Shown piece by piece: positions 1 through 5,935 of a stretch of DNA of 6,282 bases (its first letter is position 1; each line of letters starts with the position of its first letter). The position numbers were made by a program, and so were the translations under genes. Below the pieces are notes generated by a model. It was not told the DNA's origin. It did no database searches and worked only from the letters and a program-made list of their open reading frames with translations. The DNA is from MGR-bin208 sp043779285. Its GTDB lineage: Bacteria; Bacteroidota; Bacteroidia; Chitinophagales; Chitinophagaceae. The stretch covers positions 1-6,282 of the forward strand of contig JAYWEL010000003.1 in assembly GCA_043779285.1 (NCBI GenBank). Reading direction: 5' to 3'.

Positions 1-404
1 TCGGAAATTCGTACAGCTGCTTTTGCTGCATATACACCCGCATCTTCTTCCATATAATTAAACACCACAAAATAGACTCCTTCTTTTTCACCTGCACCAC
101 GGGTTCTTCCAAACCCGCAAAACATGCCTGCCAGTGTTTGAATTTCCAATGCAATATGTTCAATAACATGTCCCATCCAGGTTCCTTCATCCACCCGTTG
201 AAAAAAACCACCGGGTGTGCCAACACTGCAGCGATGTGCAAACATCGTCGGAAACATTTTTTCCAATCGTTCACGAAAGCCATCAATTTTATTGGTTGGT
301 CTTTGTTCCAGTTCTTCCAGATCCAGTTTCATCTGAATCAATTTTGGACGACGTACACTCCAGTAATTAGGTCCTCTTAACACTTTGATCTCCAGTATCT
401 GCAT
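1..404 (-). CDS. cphA: Cyanophycin synthetase, N-terminal part (partial, runs off left edge)
   Basis: CphA makes cyanophycin, the cytoplasmic storage polymer of poly-aspartate with arginine side chains, using ATP. Only the first 134 residues, most of the N-terminal domain, are visible; the ATP-grasp and Mur-ligase-like domains of this roughly 870-residue family would lie beyond the left edge. The start MQILEIKVLRGPNYWS, then RPKLIQMKLDLEELEQRPTN (residues 19-38), HRCSVGTPGGFF (57-68) and GTWMGHVIEHIALEIQTLAG (74-93) match the CphA N domain closely. The HVIEH at 79-83 is an HxxEH metal-site motif; in some cyanobacterial CphA enzymes this region has been reported as a cryptic hydrolase that generates primers (from memory). 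The ATG at 402-404 gives the family's usual N-terminus. No Shine-Dalgarno is visible; the stretch just upstream reads TAATTTCC about 20 bp before the start, at best a poor match to the Bacteroidota -7 box. No frameshift is seen. A partner cyanophycinase gene is not in the window. Confidence 0.93.
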   Translation of the reverse strand, partial: MQILEIKVLRGPNYWSVRRPKLIQMKLDLEELEQRPTNKIDGFRERLEKMFPTMFAHRCSVGTPGGFFQRVDEGTWMGHVIEHIALEIQTLAGMFCGFGRTRGAGEKEGVYFVVFNYMEEDAGVYAAKAAVRIS

Positions 405-495
405 ATGAATGTTGTATTTGTCGGAAATTAGTTTTTTTATTCTGTGTTGCCAATTTTTGAAAATGATTGCATTAGTAAGCCGGTTTTATGCCGGT

Positions 496-524
496 CCCAG
501 AATTATCATGCATCAGATTATGGG
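496..524. repeat. Imperfect 29-bp palindrome upstream of cphA
   Basis: The segment begins CCCAGAAT, ends ATTATGGG and is centred on ATGCAT (508-513), so the two halves are roughly reverse complements with a few mismatches and one length difference. It sits about 90-120 bp upstream of the cphA start. It could be an operator, a transcript hairpin or a chance palindrome in AT-rich DNA; the sequence alone does not decide. Confidence 0.4.
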
Positions 525-575
525 TTATTAAGGTACTACTAATTGAAACATTTTTGAGTAAGATTCGTTTTTCAA

Positions 576-674
576 TTACGAATTAAAAATTATGAATTAA
601 GAATTAGGTATAAAAAACTCAGAACTCAAAACTAAAAAACACAGAACTCTTAATTCTTAACTCATCATTCCTGA
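576..674. repeat. Degenerate 7-bp tandem repeat array (about 14 units)
   Basis: From 576 the plus strand can be cut into consecutive heptamers with a shared pattern, roughly YTNNNAA: TTACGAA, TTAAAAA, TTATGAA, TTAAGAA, TTAGGTA, TAAAAAA, CTCAGAA, CTCAAAA, CTAAAAA. After one extra base at 639 it continues with CACAGAA, CTCTTAA, TTCTTAA, CTCATCA, TTCCTGA. The array ends three bases before the stop codon of the TPR-like gene at 677. Within it, 594-606 and 651-663 form a 12/13 inverted repeat around TTAAGAATTA, and CAGAACTC occurs twice (620-627, 642-649). The 7-bp phase is directly visible. A role, for example in 3'-end formation of the minus-strand transcript, is inference. Confidence 0.6.
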
Positions 675-676
675 CC

Positions 677-2227
677 CTAGTTTCTTTTTTTCTTCAGTAA
701 AAATTTGTCTTTGATAATGTCCTGTACATGGACTTGATCAATCTTACTTTCCAGCCAGGAGATGACATCCAGGTAAGTGAATGACCGTGTTTCGAGTGGA
801 TTGTTTTTATAGATTTTCAACTTGTCTAATAGATTTACAAACTCGGGTTTTAAAGCATGTGCTCCCACCCGGAAAGTTTTTTGCAAAAATTTAAAAATGG
901 CTTCTTCCACTTTACTCAGGTTTTCCATTTTTGCCATAAAGCGATAAACCGATTTAGTTAAGTATTCCAACAATTCAAAATTGCCGAGTTCATAATGGGC
1001 AATCAACTGTAATAAACGGGCATAGCATTGCAGGTCGGTTCTCAGATTCGATTTTTGATTGATGATCTTATGTAAATAATCAATAGCCCGTTCGTTGTCT
1101 CCGCTGCCAAAATAGAGACAGGCAATTTTATAATAGAAGATCAATACACGGTGCGAGTCTAAATAAAGATCATTCTCTTTCAGCATGTTTTCCAGTAAAG
1201 GCAATAGCTTCAGTCCTTCTGTAAACTCACCCTGCAGGAAACTTAGGTTTAGTTTGGCTGTATATAAATAAACAGATGTGAGGATCCGATTATTTTCATT
1301 ATCGGTAATGATTTTAGTATGGGTAAACTCTTCAAATTTTTCAATGGTTTCATTCAGTTTGTCATGGTTCAATAAATTAAAATGAGCCCCCATCAGGTTA
1401 TGTACTCCTTTAATGTAAGAAGCAGTTTCTACAGAAATCATCACCGGTTCTTCATCAAAAAGATCCACCCATTTTTGTGCATACCGGTAATACATTAAAA
1501 AATCCAAACGAATAAAAGCATACCAGCAATAACTCTGATACAAATAAAGTTTTTCATAAAAAGAACTTTCGGGTATTGGGTTTACCGGTAAGTTTTTTTC
1601 AAAAAATAGTTTCAGGTCATCCATTTCTTTTTCATTCCGAACATGACCTCTCTGAATAAATAAACTGTACAATTGCAGCGAAAGATTGGAAAGCCGGTTA
1701 ACCGCAATGAGTTGTTGATTTACTTTTTCACTTTGTTGTTTTAATTGGTCGGCTCTATTCTTCATACTTCTGGTAATAAACAAGGCCTCGATTTTTTTCT
1801 CGAAAAATAAAACCTGCTGCAGGTTGGTCAACTGATGATGCGTTTTTGCCGTCTCCTTCATCTTATCTAAAATTTTCAGGCACTGCAGGTAAAGCCCTTT
1901 ATTGTACAATATCCGGGCATGAGCCATTTGGTCATGTAATTGAATATCTATATTATTTTCATCACTGATTAAACGAAGACTTGCAAGAATCTGCTTGTAT
2001 AATTGGGCTTTGATATTCGACAGCTGTTGTTTTTTTATCGAACTGTTCTTTTTTAATAATTGTGCGTCATTATAGTCTTTCATTTTATCCATAGCATCAA
2101 AAACCTGAATGACTTTTAGGTCGGCATGTACGGAGTTTCGGTTGACAAACAACTTGAAATTCCTCTTTTCTCCTTTTCCCAGGGATTTTATCAGTTGAAA
2201 AAGGGCATCTGCGGATCGGTTGGACAT
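677..2227 (-). CDS. TPR-like all-helical protein of unknown function
   Basis: This intact 516-residue protein has no signal peptide or membrane segment and is predicted cytosolic. It is rich in Leu, Lys, Asn, Phe and Tyr and appears helical throughout. The N-terminus carries SLGKGEKRNFKLF (residues 15-27), which resembles the SLxKxEKRxFKLF start of an uncharacterised Bacteroidota protein family I recognise but cannot name. Helix-turn-helix stretches resembling single TPR units appear at about 100-127 (ARILYNKGLYLQCLKILDKM) and 364-390 (ACLYFGSGDNERAIDYLHKI). The middle (about 130-175) is a Lys/Gln-rich, possibly coiled-coil helix. The C-terminus ends in a basic KKKRN. No catalytic motif is visible, so a scaffold or protein-binding role is the most that can be suggested. 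It is divergent from leuA and is followed by cphA on the same strand after 272 bp; neither neighbour reveals its job. The ATG at 2225-2227 gives the family-like N-terminus, and no Shine-Dalgarno is seen. Confidence 0.88.
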   Translation of the reverse strand: MSNRSADALFQLIKSLGKGEKRNFKLFVNRNSVHADLKVIQVFDAMDKMKDYNDAQLLKKNSSIKKQQLSNIKAQLYKQILASLRLISDENNIDIQLHDQMAHARILYNKGLYLQCLKILDKMKETAKTHHQLTNLQQVLFFEKKIEALFITRSMKNRADQLKQQSEKVNQQLIAVNRLSNLSLQLYSLFIQRGHVRNEKEMDDLKLFFEKNLPVNPIPESSFYEKLYLYQSYCWYAFIRLDFLMYYRYAQKWVDLFDEEPVMISVETASYIKGVHNLMGAHFNLLNHDKLNETIEKFEEFTHTKIITDNENNRILTSVYLYTAKLNLSFLQGEFTEGLKLLPLLENMLKENDLYLDSHRVLIFYYKIACLYFGSGDNERAIDYLHKIINQKSNLRTDLQCYARLLQLIAHYELGNFELLEYLTKSVYRFMAKMENLSKVEEAIFKFLQKTFRVGAHALKPEFVNLLDKLKIYKNNPLETRSFTYLDVISWLESKIDQVHVQDIIKDKFLLKKKRN

Positions 2228-2431
2228 GGTATAATCTTTTTAATAAAATCCTTTATTTACGGTAGTTGTAGCGGAATGAACCCTTGCTACAAGTTGTAAT
2301 ATAAAGGCAAATTCGACTATATTATAAAGGTAAATAAAAATATTTTCGGTAAACGGGTGTGTAAAAATTGCTTGAAGTAGGTATTTCAAAAATTTATTGG
2401 CCTGTTTATTTTTTAACTTATCTCTTTTATT
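2228..2431. promoter_or_regulatory. Divergent intergenic region, presumed promoters for the TPR-like gene and the leu operon
   Basis: The 204 bp between the two divergent start codons must hold the control region of both units, as inferred from layout. It is very AT-rich. The best plus-strand match to the Bacteroidota -7 box (TAnnTTTG) is TATTTTCG at 2341-2348, one mismatch, but no TTG element sits at the expected distance upstream, so I do not call a promoter there. A perfect inverted repeat lies at 2266-2292. No T-box and no leucine-rich leader ORF were found. Confidence 0.4.
2266..2292. repeat. Perfect 7-bp inverted repeat in the divergent intergenic region
   Basis: TTGTAGC (2266-2272) is the exact reverse complement of GCTACAA (2286-2292), with 13 bp between. 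The centres of the arms are 20 bp apart, about two helical turns, a spacing that fits a dimeric regulator on one DNA face. It lies about 40-65 bp from the TPR-like start and 140-165 bp from leuA. An operator role is inference. Confidence 0.4.
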
Positions 2432-3601
2432 ATGGCTGATAATAAGGTTTTTATTTTTGATACGACACTTCGTGATGGGGAACAGGTACCGGGTTGTAAA
2501 CTTAATGTAAATGAAAAAGTGGAACTGGCTCTTCAGCTCGAAGACTTGGGTGTTGATATTATTGAAGCAGGATTTCCAGAATCCAGTCCCGGTGATTTTG
2601 AAAGTGTACAAAAAATATCTGCGGTAATAAAAGATGCAGTGGTTTGTGGATTAAGCCGAGCAGTATTGAAAGATATTGAAACGGCTGCTCAGGCATTGAA
2701 ATATGCCAGACGGCCACGTATTCATACGGGTATCGGAACATCCGATCTGCATATAAAAGCAAAATTCAATTCAACGCAGAAAGAGATCTTGGAAAGAGCC
2801 ATTCAATGTGTAAAGTGGGCTAGAAATTTTACCGACAACGTAGAATTTTATGCAGAAGATGCAGGCCGTACAGATAATGAATATCTGGCAAGGGTTATTG
2901 AAGCAGTGATTAAGGCTGGAGCAACGACTGTCAATATTCCTGATACAACCGGCTATTGTCTGCCACATCAATACGGCGAAAAAATCGCTTACCTGATGAA
3001 TCATGTACCGAATATTGACAAAGCTATAATCTCCTGTCATTGCCATAATGATCTGGGGTTGGCTACTGCTAATTCCATTTCGGGAGTATTGAACGGAGCT
3101 CGACAGATAGAATGTACCATCAATGGATTAGGAGAAAGGGCAGGCAATACATCATTGGAAGAAGTGGTCATGATATTGAAGCAGCATCAATCTTTGGGCT
3201 ATTTTACAAATGTCAAAACTAAAAAACTGAATCCGATAAGCCGTTTGGTTGCGGATACCATGCGTATGCCGGTTCAACCCAATAAAGCCATCGTAGGCAG
3301 TAATGCGTTTGCACATTCTTCCGGTATACATCAGGATGGGTTTTTGAAAGATGCATTAACTTATGAGATCATTAATCCGGAAGAAGTTGGAGCCGATGCA
3401 TCCAAGATTGTATTAACTGCAAGAAGCGGACGAAGTGCATTGGCCTTTCGATTTAATAAACTGGGGTTCGAATTTACCCGAGATGATATTGATATTTTAT
3501 ATCAACAATTTGTACTAGTGGCAGATTCAAAAAAAGAAGTAGAGGATAAAGACCTGCTTACCATGGCAAATCAATACAATCCTGTAGCAGCAATAGTATA
3601 A
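2432..3601 (+). CDS. leuA: 2-isopropylmalate synthase, short form without regulatory domain
   Basis: LeuA condenses acetyl-CoA with 3-methyl-2-oxobutanoate to give 2-isopropylmalate, the committed step to leucine, in the cytosol. The TIM-barrel motifs are complete: FDTTLRDGEQ (residues 9-18; R14 and metal ligand D15), EAGFPESSPGDF (45-56), VEFYAEDAGRT (137-147), SCHCHNDLGLATAN (201-214; metal ligands H203 and H205) and GLGERAGN (232-239). The accessory subdomain follows with NAFAHSSGIHQDG (291-303). At 389 residues it stops after the subdomain region. The roughly 110-130-residue leucine-binding C-terminal domain of E. coli-type enzymes (about 520 residues) is absent, and the 92-bp gap before leuC is too short to hide it, so this is not a frameshift. 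Short LeuAs are known in Bacteroidota; weaker leucine feedback is inference. Homocitrate or citramalate synthase is less likely given the leuCDB neighbours. The ATG gives the standard N-terminus; no Shine-Dalgarno is visible. First gene of the operon. Confidence 0.96.
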   Translation: MADNKVFIFDTTLRDGEQVPGCKLNVNEKVELALQLEDLGVDIIEAGFPESSPGDFESVQKISAVIKDAVVCGLSRAVLKDIETAAQALKYARRPRIHTGIGTSDLHIKAKFNSTQKEILERAIQCVKWARNFTDNVEFYAEDAGRTDNEYLARVIEAVIKAGATTVNIPDTTGYCLPHQYGEKIAYLMNHVPNIDKAIISCHCHNDLGLATANSISGVLNGARQIECTINGLGERAGNTSLEEVVMILKQHQSLGYFTNVKTKKLNPISRLVADTMRMPVQPNKAIVGSNAFAHSSGIHQDGFLKDALTYEIINPEEVGADASKIVLTARSGRSALAFRFNKLGFEFTRDDIDILYQQFVLVADSKKEVEDKDLLTMANQYNPVAAIV

Positions 3602-3693
3602 CAGCTACTCAATCATAATTGCTTACGGATTTCAAATGAGAAACTTGGCAAGCTTACAAAAGACATGAAGAAAAATTTATAAATTAGAATTAA

Positions 3694-5199
3694 ATGGATA
3701 ATAGAATATATAATGACTTTTCCAAAATCCCTGCTACAGTAGGTGGTGGGGTTACATTATTTGATAAAATCTGGGAAAAACATGTCATAAAAAAAATAGA
3801 TGATGGGCCATCCGTTTTATATATCGACCGGCATTTTATACATGAAGTAACCAGCCCACAGGCTTTTAATGGATTAAATAAAAGAGGCATCAGGGTTTTT
3901 CGTCCGTTGCAAACCATTGCTACAGCCGATCACAATGTACCTACACTGAATCAACATTTGCCGATCAGGGAAGAGCTTAGTCGTAAGCAGGTAGAGGCAT
4001 TGATTAATAATTGTGCAGAACATGGAGTCGAGTTATTTGGGCTTGGCCATCCTTCACAAGGCATTGTGCATGTGATAGGTCCGGAATTAGGAATTACCCA
4101 GCCCGGTATGACCATCGTATGCGGTGATAGTCATACTTCAACACATGGTGCATTTGGTTGCATTGCATTTGGCATTGGAACCAGTGAGGTGGAAATGGTG
4201 ATGGCAACACAATGTGTGTTACAAACCAAGCCGCAAATGATGCGGATTAATGTGCATGGGGAATTAAGCAAAGGCGTTTTAAGTAAGGACCTGGTCCTGT
4301 ATATTTTATCCAAAATTTCTTCGAGTGGTGCTACCGGTTATGCAGTAGAGTTTGCAGGTTCTGCCATCACAAGCCTGTCGATGGAAGCACGGATGACCAT
4401 TTGCAACATGAGTATTGAAATGGGGGCTCGATGTGGTTTGATTGCACCTGATGAAACAACTTTTGCATATATTAAAGGAAGACAAAATGAACCCAAGGCA
4501 GAAAAGTGGGTACGGGCTGTTGATGGTTGGAAAAATTTATTCAGTGATGCAGATGCTGTATTCGATAAGGAATTTCATTTTGATGCAGCAGATATTGAAC
4601 CCATGATCACCTATGGCACAAATCCGGGTATGGGTATCCGTGTGAATGAAAAAATTCCTACTATCGAATCAGTTAATGAAAATGATCGTAGCGGTTTAAA
4701 CAAGTCATTGGCATATATGGGTCTGGAAGCCAATACAGAAATCAAAGGTCAGAAAATACATTATGTATTTATTGGATCCTGTACCAATTCCCGCATTGAA
4801 GATCTGCGTATAGTTGCAGGTTTTGTAAAAGGGAAAAAGAAAGCAGAGGATGTGGAAGTATGGATTGTACCTGGAAGTAAGCAGGTAGAAAAACAAGCGA
4901 TGGAAGAGGGGATTGATTTAATATTTTTAGAAGCAGGATTCTTGTTGCGACAACCCGGTTGCAGTGCATGCCTGGGTATGAATGAAGATAAAATTCCTGC
5001 TGGTAAATATTGTGTGAGTACCAGCAACAGAAATTTTGAAGGAAGGCAGGGACAGGGTGCAAGAACTTTATTGGCAAGTCCTTTAACAGCCGCTGCTGCT
5101 GCCATCACCGGTAGAATTTGTGATGTCAGGGAATTGATGCCCCCAGCTACTAAAGGGGAGTTAGTGAACACTCAAACAAAACTTGAACAAAACAATTAA
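3694..5199 (+). CDS. leuC: 3-isopropylmalate dehydratase (isomerase) large subunit
   Basis: LeuC, with LeuD, interconverts 2- and 3-isopropylmalate through an aconitase-type 4Fe-4S centre. The cluster ligands are visible: C363 in GSCTNSR (361-367), and C423 and C426 in PGCSACLGMN (421-430). Other family signatures are VLYIDRHFIHEVTSPQAF (41-58), CGDSHTSTHGAFG (143-155), IGTSEVE (161-167) and the SNRNFEGRQG loop (444-453). Length is 501 residues against about 466 in E. coli. Part of the excess is an N-terminal extension: the usual start (KTLYEK-like) corresponds to TLFDK at 21-25, about 17 residues late. The extra stretch is encoded by a palindromic element copy at 3720-3754. No alternative in-frame ATG, GTG or TTG exists between residue 1 and the conserved region, so the ATG at 3694 is the only plausible start. 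The C-terminal tail after about 490 looks non-conserved. It lies 92 bp after leuA and 7 bp before leuD. Confidence 0.97.
   Translation: MDNRIYNDFSKIPATVGGGVTLFDKIWEKHVIKKIDDGPSVLYIDRHFIHEVTSPQAFNGLNKRGIRVFRPLQTIATADHNVPTLNQHLPIREELSRKQVEALINNCAEHGVELFGLGHPSQGIVHVIGPELGITQPGMTIVCGDSHTSTHGAFGCIAFGIGTSEVEMVMATQCVLQTKPQMMRINVHGELSKGVLSKDLVLYILSKISSSGATGYAVEFAGSAITSLSMEARMTICNMSIEMGARCGLIAPDETTFAYIKGRQNEPKAEKWVRAVDGWKNLFSDADAVFDKEFHFDAADIEPMITYGTNPGMGIRVNEKIPTIESVNENDRSGLNKSLAYMGLEANTEIKGQKIHYVFIGSCTNSRIEDLRIVAGFVKGKKKAEDVEVWIVPGSKQVEKQAMEEGIDLIFLEAGFLLRQPGCSACLGMNEDKIPAGKYCVSTSNRNFEGRQGQGARTLLASPLTAAAAAITGRICDVRELMPPATKGELVNTQTKLEQNN
3720..3754. repeat. Palindromic element copy A, in the 5' end of leuC
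   Basis: This copy shares the exact 12-mer TTCCAAAATCCC (3720-3731) with copy E in leuB (5967-5978), followed in both by a short variable loop and a G-rich arm. AATCCC (3726-3731) pairs with GGGGTT (3748-3753) at five of six positions, and the centre CTACAGTAG (3734-3742) is a perfect odd palindrome. It encodes roughly residues 10-20 of LeuC, ahead of the conserved N-terminus. It is diverged, so membership of the family rests mainly on copy E. Confidence 0.5.
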
Positions 5200-5206
5200 T
5201 TGAAAG

Positions 5207-5869
5207 ATGTTAACAAGGTTAAATAAAGAAAGTTCTAATCTAAGTTCCCCTTTCAAGGGAACAGAGAGTTTAAAATCAACGGCTGTTCCATTGAAAATTG
5301 AAAACGTGGATACAGACCAGATCATTCCTGCCCGGTTTTTAAAAGCTACCAGCCGGGATGGATTTGGCGAGAATCTTTTTCGAGACTGGCGTTTTCTGAA
5401 AGATGATACAAGCCAACCCAAAGAAGATTTTATTTTAAACAATAATAAATTCAACGGCAAAATTTTACTTGCGGGTAAAAATTTTGGTTGTGGATCATCG
5501 CGGGAGCATGCAGCATGGGCTATAAAGGATTATGGATTCGATGTGGTGGTTAGTAGTTTTTTTGCCGACATTTTTAAAAACAATTCGCTGAATAATTTTT
5601 TATTACCGGTTACTGTTTCAGAATCTTTTCTGGAAAAACTTTTTACTGCAGTAGAAAATAATCCGTCAATGGAAATTGAAGTGAATCTCAATAAACAAAC
5701 TATCAAAATAGTAGACTCTTCGAAAGTCCCCTCCATTGGAAGGGATTTAGGGGAGGCCGAGGACTTCGAAATCAACTGCTACAAAAAAACCTGTTTGTTG
5801 AATGGCTATGATGATATTGATTATTTATTAAACTGTTTAGAAGAAATTAAACATTATGAGGCCTCCTAA
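5207..5869 (+). CDS. leuD: 3-isopropylmalate dehydratase (isomerase) small subunit, with two element-derived insertions
   Basis: LeuD is the swivelling small subunit that completes the isopropylmalate isomerase active site with LeuC. Conserved motifs are STAVPLKIENVDTDQIIPAR (residues 24-43), FGENLFRDWR (53-62), GKNFGCGSSREHAAWAI (90-106), FFADIFKNNSLNN (118-130) and the C-terminal YKKTCLLNGYDDIDYLL (192-208). Length is 220 against about 200 for the family. The excess lies in two places. Residues about 8-23 delay the conserved STAVPL by some 16 positions. Residues about 171-186 (centred on KVPSIGRDLGEAE) interrupt the usual join before FEIN. Both coincide with palindromic element copies (B, C), and the last residues EAS plus the stop come from copy D. 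No other in-frame start precedes the conserved region, so ATG 5207 stands. Neither insertion touches the core motifs, so the subunit is probably functional. The 7-bp gap after leuC implies co-transcription and perhaps coupled translation. Confidence 0.97.
   Translation: MLTRLNKESSNLSSPFKGTESLKSTAVPLKIENVDTDQIIPARFLKATSRDGFGENLFRDWRFLKDDTSQPKEDFILNNNKFNGKILLAGKNFGCGSSREHAAWAIKDYGFDVVVSSFFADIFKNNSLNNFLLPVTVSESFLEKLFTAVENNPSMEIEVNLNKQTIKIVDSSKVPSIGRDLGEAEDFEINCYKKTCLLNGYDDIDYLLNCLEEIKHYEAS
5240..5275. repeat. Palindromic element copy B, in the 5' end of leuD
   Basis: GTTCCC (5244-5249) and GGGAAC (5257-5262) form a perfect 6-bp inverted repeat around a 7-bp loop. The flanks CTAAGT on the left and AGAGAG on the right resemble the ends of copy D (CTAAAT ... 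TTTAGAG). It encodes about residues 12-23 of LeuD, where family members have no equivalent residues. The assignment to the same family as copies C and D is by overall pattern and is the least certain. Confidence 0.5.
5719..5770. repeat. Palindromic element copy C, in-frame insertion near the 3' end of leuD
   Basis: The core reads GTCCCCTCCATTGG (5726-5739) then GGGATTTAGGGGAGGCC (5742-5758). TCC and GGA flank an ATT loop, and CCCCT pairs alternatively with AGGGG. Outer arms TTCGAA(A)GTCC (5719-5729) and GGACTTCGAA (5761-5770) are reverse complements apart from one bulged base. CTTCGAAA is also repeated directly at 5718-5725 and 5764-5771, a candidate target-site duplication. The two GAC triplets at 5714 and 5762 are 48 bp apart, so the net effect is an in-frame gain of 16 codons. 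The second TTC GAA encodes the native FE of FEIN. Confidence 0.68.
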
Positions 5870-5905
5870 ATCTCCTCTGATAGGTGGAGGAAATTTAGAG
5901 AAACC
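5860..5905. repeat. Palindromic element copy D, spanning the leuD stop and the leuD-leuB gap
   Basis: CTAAATCTCCTC (5866-5877) and GAGGAAATTTAG (5887-5898) form a 12-bp inverted repeat with a single mismatch around a 9-bp loop. The left end, GGCCTCCTAAATC (5860-5872), is the reverse complement of GATTTAGG(GG)AGGCC in copy C (5744-5758) apart from a 2-bp length difference, which is the strongest link between copies. The leuD stop codon TAA (5867-5869) lies inside the left arm. A transcript hairpin here could act in mRNA processing or stability between leuD and leuB, but no T-run follows, so a terminator is unlikely. Confidence 0.65.
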
Positions 5906-5935
5906 TTTATATAAATTATTATTATTGAAAAAATT

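Larger units (their letters stand above)
405..676. other. Non-coding region between the TPR-like gene and cphA
   Basis: This 272-bp gap lies downstream of the minus-strand TPR-like gene and upstream of minus-strand cphA. I find no credible ORF, tRNA or structured RNA. It holds two things reported separately: an imperfect palindrome at 496-524 and a heptamer array at 576-674. It also has a GCCGG repeated 11 bp apart near 479-494. Any cphA promoter should lie here on the minus strand, but no convincing TTTG / TAnnTTTG pair (the Bacteroidota promoter pattern) is present. No GC-rich hairpin followed by a T-run marks a classical terminator for the TPR-like gene. Confidence 0.75.

Noticed and set aside
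138..380. Open frame of 80 codons on the plus strand
   Set aside because: It is antisense to the highly conserved cphA N domain.
576..674. CRISPR-like array
   Set aside because: Units are 7 bp, contiguous and degenerate, with no spacers or long conserved repeat.
2276..2299. Short ORF (MNPCYKL) upstream of leuA as a leader peptide
   Set aside because: It has one leucine codon and no terminator/antiterminator pair, so it does not look like leucine attenuation.
2240..2611. Open frame of 123 codons on the minus strand
   Set aside because: It overlaps the conserved 5' end of leuA and the divergent intergenic region, and its product is low-complexity (Phe, Ile, Lys, Asn) with no family resemblance.
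3636..3668. Ten-codon ORF (MRNLASLQKT) in the leuA-leuC gap
   Set aside because: It has no leucine run, no ribosome-binding site and no adjoining attenuator structure; such ORFs arise by chance.
3602..3693. Possible remnant of a LeuA regulatory domain after a frameshift
   Set aside because: The 92 bp are far too short for the domain and contain stops in all plus-strand frames.
4761..5171. Open frame of 136 codons on the minus strand
   Set aside because: It lies wholly antisense to conserved leuC sequence including the cluster cysteines; its translation shows no recognisable domain and is explained by leuC codon bias.
5866..5898. Rho-independent terminator after leuD
   Set aside because: The hairpin is strong but AT-containing and is followed by AGAAACC rather than a T-run, and leuB follows on the same strand.
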